Shown in pieces: positions 13,004-18,778 of a stretch of DNA of 18,778 nt. Every line of letters begins with the position of its first letter. Position 1 is the stretch's first letter. The stretch is from Geodermatophilaceae bacterium (GTDB lineage Bacteria; Actinomycetota; Actinomycetes; Mycobacteriales; Geodermatophilaceae): NCBI GenBank assembly GCA_013812385.1, contig JACCTM010000077.1, positions 1 through 18,778 of the forward strand. Reading direction: 5' to 3'. The position numbers and the translations under genes are program-made. Below the pieces are notes generated by a model. That model saw only the letters and a list, made by a program, of their open reading frames with translations, did not search any database and had not been told where the DNA came from.

Positions 13004-13870
13004 CTACTTCAGCAACAGGGTCGCCAGGCGTTTGCTGCCGATGATCAGTCCCAGGGCACCCATCACGACCAGGTACAGCACGTGCCCCAAGATCGACGCG
13101 TCGACGATTCCGGTCACGAGTGAGCGCACGAGTTCGATCCCGTGATAGAGCGGGGTGCACTGCACGACCACCTGGAGTGCCTCCGGGTAGACCGACAGCG
13201 GATAGAACGTCGTCGAGAACAGGAACATCGGCAGGATCGCGAGCTGGACGAACTCGAAGTTCTGCCAGCTCTTCATGAATGAGGTTGCCGCCAGGCCCAC
13301 AGCAGCGAAGGCGAAGCCGATCAGGATGCAGGCGGGGATCGCGAGGATCGCCCACCACGACTCGACCAGGCCGAGGGCGAGCATCACGGCGAGGAACGTC
13401 GTGGAGTACAGCGCTCCCCGCATCAGGGCCCAGGTTGTCTCCCCCGCCGCGACGTCGGAGGCCGACAGCGGCGTGGCCAGCACCGCGTCGTACAACTTCG
13501 CGTACTTCAACTTGAAGAAGATGTTGAACGTCGAGTCGTAGACGGCACCGTTCATCGCCGAGGACGCCATGAGCGCGGGCGCGACGAAGACGGTGTAGTC
13601 GATCGCCACGCCAGCGTCGGTGGTGACCGTGCCCACAAGCGCGCCGATCCCGATCCCGATCGACAGCAGGTAGAACAGCGGCTCGAAGAACCCGGACAGG
13701 ATCAGCAGCCAACCCCGGCGGTAGACAAGCAGGTTGCGCTCGACCAAGAGGCTTGCGCGTCGAGCCGAGGGCAACGGCATCGGTAAGACCCTGGCCAGCA
13801 ACGTCGAGGACAACCCTGCCCGGGTTGGGCCCGGGGACACCGTGGGCTGCAACGGCGGACTGAGGCTCAC
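13004..13870 (-). CDS. ABC-2 type exporter permease (DrrB/NodJ-like), second of two
   Basis: A membrane subunit of the exporter whose ATPase is encoded at 14664-15659. The 288-residue form starts at GTG 13870, two bases after the stop of the upstream permease, with GGTGAT a few bases before it. An ATG at 13780 would give 258 residues, nearer NodJ length, and would drop a Pro/Ser-rich N-terminus. About six hydrophobic segments are visible, beginning with LLILSGFFEPLFYLLSIGIG. The ABC-2 family pattern is seen in SAMNGAVYDSTFNIFFKLKYAKLYDAV-type text and in LPMFLFSTTFYPLSVYPEALQ with TPLYHGIELVR near the end. The substrate is unknown. Confidence 0.9.
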   Translation of the reverse strand: MSLSPPLQPTVSPGPTRAGLSSTLLARVLPMPLPSARRASLLVERNLLVYRRGWLLILSGFFEPLFYLLSIGIGIGALVGTVTTDAGVAIDYTVFVAPALMASSAMNGAVYDSTFNIFFKLKYAKLYDAVLATPLSASDVAAGETTWALMRGALYSTTFLAVMLALGLVESWWAILAIPACILIGFAFAAVGLAATSFMKSWQNFEFVQLAILPMFLFSTTFYPLSVYPEALQVVVQCTPLYHGIELVRSLVTGIVDASILGHVLYLVVMGALGLIIGSKRLATLLLK

Positions 13871-13872
13871 GG

Positions 13873-14664
13873 TCAGATCACCAACCGCTGCGCGAACTGC
13901 CGCCGAGCCAGCCACACGCCGAGACCGACCAGGGCGACCAGACAGGTCACGTTGATCAGCGCCACTGACCCGTCGAGATCGCCGAGGGCCAGACCCCTGG
14001 TCAGAGAGACCCCGTGCCAGAGCGGGGTGGCGTACGCGACGGGTTGCAAGACGCCCGGCAGCTGGTCAACCGGGAAGAAGGTGCCCGAGAACAGGAACAT
14101 CGGCACGATTCCGAACCGCAACAGAGCCGCGAACCCGGCATCGTTCTGGACCCAGGCGGCGAATGCGGCCACCGGTGCAGCGAAGGCGAGACCGGTCAGC
14201 ACCGCGGCCGGGAGCGCGAGCAGCCCGAGCGGGAGTTCCAGTGCACCGAAGGCACCCATCACCGCGAGGAAGACCGCGAGCGTGGTCACCAGCCGGAACA
14301 GGATGAACAGCAGATGGCCCGTGACCAGATCACGGACCTTGACCGGAGTCGACAGGATTCCCTCGAAGGTCTTGTGCCACTTCAGCGCGCCCATGATCGG
14401 GTACGTCGATTCGAAGGTCGCCGTCTGCATGGCCGTGGCCGCGAGCAGACCGGGAGCCAGGAAGACCAGATAGTCCACGCCCTGATTCAGCCGGCCCCCC
14501 TGATCGACCAGGGTGCCCAGCGAGATCCCCATCGCAGCGAGGAACAGGACCGGCTCCAGGACCGAGGAGACGACCGATCCCTTCCAGTTGCCCTTGTAAT
14601 TGAGCATCTTGCCTTCGAAGACCGCCTGGGAGCCGCGAGGCAGCGCCGGAGCTGGGGCAGCCAT
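13873..14664 (-). CDS. ABC-2 type exporter permease (DrrB/NodJ-like), first of two
   Basis: A 263-residue inner-membrane subunit with about six hydrophobic segments. The family pattern includes VLEPVLFLAAMGISLG, ATAMQTATFESTYP, a KWHKTFEGILSTPVKVRDL loop, and VPMFLFSGTFFPVDQLP with TPLWHGVSLTRGL. The last of these is the same block as in the other permease, so the two are diverged paralogues likely to form a heterodimer with the ATPase. The start ATG overlaps the ATPase stop as TGATG, and the next permease starts 2 bases after this stop, indicating one translationally coupled operon. Confidence 0.92.
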   Translation of the reverse strand: MAAPAPALPRGSQAVFEGKMLNYKGNWKGSVVSSVLEPVLFLAAMGISLGTLVDQGGRLNQGVDYLVFLAPGLLAATAMQTATFESTYPIMGALKWHKTFEGILSTPVKVRDLVTGHLLFILFRLVTTLAVFLAVMGAFGALELPLGLLALPAAVLTGLAFAAPVAAFAAWVQNDAGFAALLRFGIVPMFLFSGTFFPVDQLPGVLQPVAYATPLWHGVSLTRGLALGDLDGSVALINVTCLVALVGLGVWLARRQFAQRLVI

Positions 14665-15659
14665 CAGTCGACCAGGGAGCGGCCGGTCAACCGCAGGAAG
14701 ACGTCCTCCAGCGAACTGCGCCGAACCAGGACCGAGGCGGGGTGCAGCCCCCGCTCCACGACCGCGGTGGCAGCAGCGTCGCCGTCATCGGTGTAGAGCA
14801 GCAGCCGGTCCGGCAGGACTTCGATCCGATCGGCGAGGTCGGCCAAACCCCCGGCGTGCGCCTCGTTCTCTCCGGCGGGGAAGCGCAACTCCAGCACCTC
14901 ACGGGTGGAGTAGGTCCCGATCAGCTCCGCGGGGGAACCCTCGGCTGCGATGCGGCCCTTGTCCATCACGACGAGACGGTCGCAGAGCTGCTCTGCCTCG
15001 TCCATGTAGTGCGTGGTCAACACCAACGTGACGCCACGCTGTTTGAGCCGGAAGAGCCTGTCCCACAATGCGTGCCGAGCCTGCGGGTCGAGACCAGTCG
15101 TGGGCTCGTCGAGCAGCAGCATCTCCGGCTCATTGATCAGCGACCGGGCGATCGTGAGCCGTCTCTTCATTCCGCCGGACAACGGCTCGACCAGGTCATC
15201 GGCCCGTTCGGTCAGTTGCACGAAGTCGAGCAATTCCGCGGCTCGGGCTCGGATCTGTGCCCGCGGGATCCCGAAGTACCGGCCGTAGATCAGCAGGTTC
15301 TCTCGTACGGTCAATTCCTGGTCCAGGTTGTCGGTCTGCGGGACCACCCCCAGCCGAGCCCGGATCGCTGGCCCGTCGGTGACCGGATCGCGCCCCAGAA
15401 TGCGCAGCCGACCCTCGGTTGCCGGCGAGACCGCGCCGATCATCCGCATCGTCGAGGACTTACCCGCTCCGTTGGGGCCGAGGAATCCGAAGGCCTCGCC
15501 GCGACGAACCGAGATGTCGATCCCGTCCACGGCAGTGAAGTCGCCGAAGGTCTTGCGCAGTCCACGAGCCCAGACGAGTTCCTCGACTCCGGGCCCGACC
15601 TCAAACGCGTCCCGGTTGTCGACCGCCGCATCCTGGGTCAGGGAGGCTGGCTCGATCAT
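14664..15659 (-). CDS. ABC transporter ATP-binding protein (DrrA/NodI-like exporter)
   Basis: Powers the two-permease exporter by ATP hydrolysis on the cytoplasmic face. The 331-residue protein has Walker A GPNGAGKS (61-68), a Q-loop in VVPQTDN, the signature LSGGM (160-164), Walker B LLLDEP (181-186) and the switch His217 in TTHYMDEAEQ. A C-terminal extension of about 90 residues ends SLEDVFLRLTGRSL, as in DrrA/NodI and other drug-, polyketide- or lipooligosaccharide-exporting ATPases. The ATG at 15659 is chosen because a promoter-like TAGCGT ends exactly 7 bases before it, suggesting leaderless mRNA; the frame continues upstream but without family similarity. The substrate cannot be told from the sequence. 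Confidence 0.93.
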   Translation of the reverse strand: MIEPASLTQDAAVDNRDAFEVGPGVEELVWARGLRKTFGDFTAVDGIDISVRRGEAFGFLGPNGAGKSSTMRMIGAVSPATEGRLRILGRDPVTDGPAIRARLGVVPQTDNLDQELTVRENLLIYGRYFGIPRAQIRARAAELLDFVQLTERADDLVEPLSGGMKRRLTIARSLINEPEMLLLDEPTTGLDPQARHALWDRLFRLKQRGVTLVLTTHYMDEAEQLCDRLVVMDKGRIAAEGSPAELIGTYSTREVLELRFPAGENEAHAGGLADLADRIEVLPDRLLLYTDDGDAAATAVVERGLHPASVLVRRSSLEDVFLRLTGRSLVD

Positions 15660-15666
15660 GCCTTTG

Positions 15667-15696
15667 ACGCTAGCCGAGGGCTCGGACAAGCCACAA
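15667..15696 (-). promoter_or_regulatory. leaderless-type promoter of the ABC exporter operon
   Basis: On the minus strand TTGTGG (15696-15691), an 18-base spacer and TAGCGT (15672-15667) form a good actinobacterial sigma-A-like promoter. The -10 ends 7 bases before the ATG at 15659, so transcription should start at or within a base of the start codon. This fits the absence of a usable Shine-Dalgarno and supports the chosen start. Confidence 0.6.
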
Positions 15697-15709
15697 AGCC
15701 GTTGATTCC

Positions 15710-15742
15710 CATCCGCGCAGGCTGCAACCTCAACCGCGGATG
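15710..15742. promoter_or_regulatory. 8-bp inverted repeat between the ABC operon and xth
   Basis: CATCCGCG (15710-15717) and CGCGGATG (15735-15742) are perfect inverted copies, 17 bases apart, in the 132-bp gap between divergent genes. The nearer arm lies 13 bases upstream of the ABC -35 box. This is a reasonable operator or activator site; no regulator gene is adjacent. Confidence 0.45.
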
Positions 15743-15791
15743 AGGTCAAGCGCTGTCCGCACACGTCGTTGGCGTTTGGCAGGCTGGGCCG

Positions 15792-16544
15792 ATGCGGATC
15801 GCGACTTGGAACGTCAACTCCATCGGTGCCCGGCTGCCTCGACTGATCCCGTGGCTCGAGGAGACCGCGCCGGACATCGTCGCGCTCCAGGAGACAAAGT
15901 GCGCCGCCGGAGCTTTCCCGTACCTCCCCGTCCAGGCTCTCGGCTACGAGGCCCTCGCTGCAGGTGACGGCCGCTGGAACGGCGTGGCGATCCTGTCCAA
16001 GCTGGGAATCACCGACCCGGTGGTCGACCTACCCGGACACCCCGAGGCCCGGTTGGCCTCCGCTCGGTGTGGGCTGCTGCACGTCACGAGTGTCTACGTA
16101 CCCAACGGCCGCTCGGTCGACGATCCGCACTACACATACAAGCTGGACTGGCTGGCCACCCTGTGCGCCGGTCTGGACAGCGTCGATCCCGCTGAGCCAC
16201 GAGTGATCATGGGCGACTTCAACGTGGCGCCTACCGACGACGACGTGTGGGACATCAAGGCCTTCGCCGGCTCCACCCATGTGACTCCGGCCGAGCGAGC
16301 CGCCGTACAGGCGCTGCTGGACTGGGGACTGATCGACCTCCCCGCCCGCCCGGGCAAAGGCGAGCACCCGTTCTCCTATTGGGATTACCGCGCCGGAATG
16401 TTCCATAAGGATCTCGGGATGCGGATCGACCTGGTGCTGGCCACGAAGTCGGTACGGGTCAGCGATGCCTATGTCGACCGCGAGGCACGCAAGGGGAAAC
16501 TGCCATCCGATCATGCGCCCGTGGTCGTCGACATCGACCTCTGA
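15792..16544 (+). CDS. xth: exodeoxyribonuclease III family (AP endonuclease)
   Basis: A DNA-repair nuclease of the exonuclease III/APE1 family, cutting at abasic sites and removing 3' blocks in base-excision repair. The 250 residues carry the full catalytic set: Asn7 in WNVNS, Glu34 in QETK, Tyr102 in SVYVPNG, Asp142 and Asn144 in GDFNVAP, Asp213 in RIDLVL, and Asp240-His241 in SDHAPV. The length is close to E. coli ExoIII (268). The ATG at 15792 directly precedes the usual MRIATWNVNSI beginning; a CAGGCT 6 bases upstream is a possible but poor -10. It is divergent from the ABC operon and ends 38 bp from the stop of ndk, facing it. Confidence 0.95.
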   Translation: MRIATWNVNSIGARLPRLIPWLEETAPDIVALQETKCAAGAFPYLPVQALGYEALAAGDGRWNGVAILSKLGITDPVVDLPGHPEARLASARCGLLHVTSVYVPNGRSVDDPHYTYKLDWLATLCAGLDSVDPAEPRVIMGDFNVAPTDDDVWDIKAFAGSTHVTPAERAAVQALLDWGLIDLPARPGKGEHPFSYWDYRAGMFHKDLGMRIDLVLATKSVRVSDAYVDREARKGKLPSDHAPVVVDIDL

Positions 16545-16582
16545 GGCCCGCCCAGGGATCAGCCTCTCGGGAGGAGCCCGGG

Positions 16583-16999
16583 TCAGGCGAGGTCAGGGAA
16601 GAACAGAGCGACCTCACGAGCGGCTGATTCGGGTGAGTCCGAACCGTGCACGATGTTGTCCTGCACTTCGAGCGCGAAATCGCCACGGATCGTGCCCGGG
16701 GTGGCTGAAACCGGGTCGGTCGCCCCGGCCAGCCCGCGGAAGGCGGGGATCGCTCGCGGCCCCTCGACGACCATGGCGACCAGCGGACCGCTGGTGATGA
16801 ATTCCAGCAGGGCGGTGAAGAAGGGCTTGCCCTCGTGCTCGGCGTAGTGCTGCGCGGCGGTTTCACCGTCCAGCACTCGCAACTGCAGGGCAACGACTCG
16901 CAGGCCCTTGGCTTCGATCCGCCTGATCACCTCGCCGATCAGAGCACGGCGTACGCCGTCGGGCTTGACCAGGACGAGGCTGCGTTCGGTATCAGGCAC
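16583..16999 (-). CDS. ndk: nucleoside diphosphate kinase
   Basis: Balances the NTP and dNTP pools by moving the terminal phosphate through a phospho-histidine. The 138 residues match the family: ERSLVLVKPDGV at the start (Lys12), RGDFA (105-109), and the active-site His118 in NIVHGSDS. Start GTG at 16999 is used; the frame is open further upstream but overlaps the DUF4233 gene. It lies 11 bases behind the DUF4233 stop and is the last gene of the folC-DUF4233-ndk unit, converging on xth with 38 bp between the stops. A short CCTC-TCGG-GAGG hairpin (16563-16574) lies in that gap and might serve both strands weakly. Confidence 0.97.
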   Translation of the reverse strand: MPDTERSLVLVKPDGVRRALIGEVIRRIEAKGLRVVALQLRVLDGETAAQHYAEHEGKPFFTALLEFITSGPLVAMVVEGPRAIPAFRGLAGATDPVSATPGTIRGDFALEVQDNIVHGSDSPESAAREVALFFPDLA

Positions 17000-17010
17000 G
17001 GCCGCGGAGC

Positions 17011-17445
17011 CTACCCACCGCCGTTCGACGGCTTCATCGGCGGCGAGCCGAGCAGTTCGTGGCGGATCCGCATGAGATAGATCCACAGCAGCAGGAAGAG
17101 CCCACCCAGGAACCACATCGCAGCCGTGAAGAGCCCGGTGGCGAGAACCGGAAGCTGCACGACAAGACCGGCTCGCGAGCCCCACGACCGACGTTGCAGC
17201 CCAGCGACAACGATCAAGAGCACAACGACCGTCACCACGGCCGACAGCCGAAACGTGGTCAGGCCGGGTCCGCTCTGCGCGATGGCGCGGGGGACGAACA
17301 GGACCGCCAGCGCCTCGAGAATCAGGACCGCAGCGGCGCCACCGGCCAGTCGCTTGGCCACTCGCTCGCGGTCCGCATTCGACTCAGGGACGCCCTGAGT
17401 CGAATCGATCGGGTCGTCCGGAGCCCCGTCGTGTGGCGCCACCAT
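17011..17445 (-). CDS. DUF4233 membrane protein
   Basis: A 144-residue protein of unknown function. It has a polar N-terminus of about 30 residues, then hydrophobic segments at about 33-52, 63-82 and 92-128 (the last long enough for two helices), and the ending WIYLMRIRHELLG. This membrane pattern plus its position between folC and ndk matches the DUF4233 family, known from actinobacteria at the same place. The ATG at 17445 lies 10 bases after the folC stop. The likely role is unknown; conserved linkage does not show a folate function. Confidence 0.85.
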   Translation of the reverse strand: MVAPHDGAPDDPIDSTQGVPESNADRERVAKRLAGGAAAVLILEALAVLFVPRAIAQSGPGLTTFRLSAVVTVVVLLIVVAGLQRRSWGSRAGLVVQLPVLATGLFTAAMWFLGGLFLLLWIYLMRIRHELLGSPPMKPSNGGG

Positions 17446-17455
17446 GGTCCGGTCG

Positions 17456-18778
17456 TCAGTCGCGGCCGACGAGCAGGGCCCGGGCATCTCCGGCAGTCAC
17501 GACGCTGCCGGTGATCAGCACGCCGACACCGGACAGCACCCCGATGTCGGTCTCGGCCAACTCCACGGCGGTTTCGATCGCTGTCGGCAGATCCGGTACA
17601 ACGACGACCCGGCCGGCCCCGAACACCGGTACGGCGATCGCAGCCAGTTCGTCAGCCGATAGGCCACGGGGCGAACTGTTCTGGGTGACCACGACCTCGT
17701 GCAGGACGGTCTCGGCGATCTCAAGGATCCCCCGAACATCCTTGTCGGCCAGGCAGGCCATGACCCCGATCAACCGAGTGAAGTCAAAGGCCTCGTCGAG
17801 GGCGGCAACCGACGCCGCCATACCGGACGGATTATGTGCGGCATCGATCAGAACTGTCGGCGCAGAGCGCACTGATTCCAGCCGCCCGGGGGACGTCACG
17901 GCGGCAAAGCCCGCGCGTACGGCCTCGATGTCCATCGGACCCGTCGCCGCGCCGGCACCGAAGAAGGCCTCCACGGCAGCCAGCGCCAGAGCGGCGTTGT
18001 GAGCTTGGTGTTCGCCGTGCAGGGCGAGGTAGATCTCGTCGTACTTCCCGCCAAGCCCCTGCATGCGCAGACCCTGGCCGCCGACAGCGACCGCCCGTTC
18101 CACGATTCCGAACTCGGCTCCCTCACGGGCCACGGTCGCGTCGACCTCGACCACCCGACGGACCAACACCTCAGCGGCTTCCGGCTCCTGCGCCGCGAGG
18201 ATGGCGGTGGCCTCGGCCTTGATAATCCCGGCCTTCTCGGTCGCGATCGTGGCCACGTCCGGGCCGAGGTAGTTGGTGTGGTCCAAGGCAACCCGGGTAA
18301 TCACAGCGACCTGAGCGTCAGCCACATTGGTGGTGTCCCAGGCCCCGCCCATGCCCACTTCGAGCACGGCGACATCGACCGGCGCGTCGGCGAAGGCGGC
18401 CAGCCCCATGCCGGTCAGCACCTCGAAGTAGGACAGCGGCAACTCCTGGGCAGCATCCACGAGAGCCACAAACGGCGCGATCTCGTCGTACACCTCGACG
18501 AAGCGCTCCTCACTGATCGGGTCGCCATCGATCACGATCCGCTCGGTCACCGACGTCAGATGCGGACTGGTGAAGCGACCGACCCGCAGTCCGAAGGAGC
18601 GCAGAAGCGAATCGATCATGCGGGCCGTCGAGGTCTTGCCGTTCGTGCCGGTGATCTGGATGACCGGGAAGGCGTGCTGCGGTGATCCCAGCGCGTCGGC
18701 CAGAGCAGCCATCCGGACTAAGGTTGGTGACAGGCGCGACTCGGGCCAGCGGGTCCGGAGTTCGGCCTCCACTCGGGC
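17456..18778 (-). CDS. folC: dihydrofolate synthase/folylpolyglutamate synthase, 5' end outside window
   Basis: Adds glutamate to dihydropteroate and then to folates, using ATP, in the cytosol. The Mur-ligase-like pattern is clear: P-loop ITGTNGKTSTARM, SPHLTSVTERI, YFEVLTGMGLAAFADAPVDVAVLEVGMGG, LDHTNYLG, EKAGII, HGEHQAHNAALALAAVEAFFGAGA, AAVTSPGRLE, DAAHNP and the final ITGSVVTAGDARALLVGRD. Text such as VEAELRTRWPESRLSPTLVRMAAL before the P-loop continues to the window edge with in-frame codons. In relatives the protein begins further upstream, so the GTG at 18772 is probably internal and the gene partial. About 440 residues are in the window. The stop is 10 bp before DUF4233. Confidence 0.96.
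   Translation of the reverse strand, partial: ARVEAELRTRWPESRLSPTLVRMAALADALGSPQHAFPVIQITGTNGKTSTARMIDSLLRSFGLRVGRFTSPHLTSVTERIVIDGDPISEERFVEVYDEIAPFVALVDAAQELPLSYFEVLTGMGLAAFADAPVDVAVLEVGMGGAWDTTNVADAQVAVITRVALDHTNYLGPDVATIATEKAGIIKAEATAILAAQEPEAAEVLVRRVVEVDATVAREGAEFGIVERAVAVGGQGLRMQGLGGKYDEIYLALHGEHQAHNAALALAAVEAFFGAGAATGPMDIEAVRAGFAAVTSPGRLESVRSAPTVLIDAAHNPSGMAASVAALDEAFDFTRLIGVMACLADKDVRGILEIAETVLHEVVVTQNSSPRGLSADELAAIAVPVFGAGRVVVVPDLPTAIETAVELAETDIGVLSGVGVLITGSVVTAGDARALLVGRD

Noticed and set aside
15660..15791. tRNA or small RNA in the ABC-xth gap
   Set aside because: No cloverleaf could be drawn; the only clear structure is the 8-bp inverted repeat.
17000..17185. Longer ndk beginning upstream of the GTG at 16999
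   Set aside because: It would overlap the DUF4233 gene by most of its C-terminus and has no similarity to nucleoside diphosphate kinases.
18770..18772. GTG at 18772 as the true folC start
   Set aside because: Coding-like, family-like residues continue to the window edge, and relatives start further upstream, so the gene is treated as partial.

Overview
The window looks like ordinary chromosome of a high-GC actinobacterium (Actinomycetota). The support is GC-rich third codon positions, many GTG starts, a coenzyme-F420-type luciferase-like oxidoreductase, a DUF4233 gene next to folC, and the block folC, DUF4233, ndk, ..., rne, rplU, rpmA, obgE, proB. That order is recalled from Mycobacterium and Streptomyces. 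The genus cannot be fixed from this sequence.

Layout, left to right. (1) 1-655, minus strand: def (peptide deformylase), overlapping by ATGA the truncated start of a TrkH/KtrB-type potassium-transporter gene. (2) 815-1768, plus strand: an FGD-like F420-dependent oxidoreductase whose stop codon shares a CTAG tetranucleotide with the stop of proB on the other strand. (3) 1765-8213, minus strand: rne, rplU, rpmA, obgE, proB. This is the RNA-processing, ribosome and ribosome-assembly-GTPase block, with proline biosynthesis at its end. RplU carries a tail of about 95 Lys/Ala/Ser/Thr-rich residues, and RNase E has very long disordered arms on both sides of its catalytic core. (4) 8417-11671, minus strand: a B12-binding-type radical SAM protein (TIGR03960-like) and a DUF2344 protein, normally neighbours, here separated by a GNAT acetyltransferase that is translationally coupled to the radical SAM gene. 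(5) 11741-12958: an accessory-looking islet on the plus strand. Two copies of a 57-bp element with inverted ends precede a gene for an AbiEi-like winged-helix plus DUF559 (PD-(D/E)XK-type) nuclease protein, and a third, diverged 57-bp copy follows it. (6) 13004-15659, minus strand: an ABC-2 exporter operon (ATPase and two permeases) with a convincing leaderless promoter. (7) 15792-16544, plus strand: an exonuclease III-family gene. (8) 16583-18778, minus strand: folC (5' end outside the window), DUF4233 and ndk, tightly packed.

Most of the window is conserved housekeeping DNA. The best candidate for something undescribed is the islet at 11741-12958. Three equal-length repeats with matching inverted ends surround a solitary gene for a DNA-binding plus nuclease-domain protein. 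It could be an autoregulatory operator arrangement, a REP/MITE-like element with an associated nuclease, or coincidence; the sequence alone does not decide. Secondary points are the histone-H1-like tails on two adjacent RNA-related genes, the GNAT gene inserted between radical SAM and DUF2344, the probable long structured leader of rplU, and several inverted repeats in intergenic regions. No rRNA, tRNA, CRISPR array, insertion sequence or prophage gene was seen.
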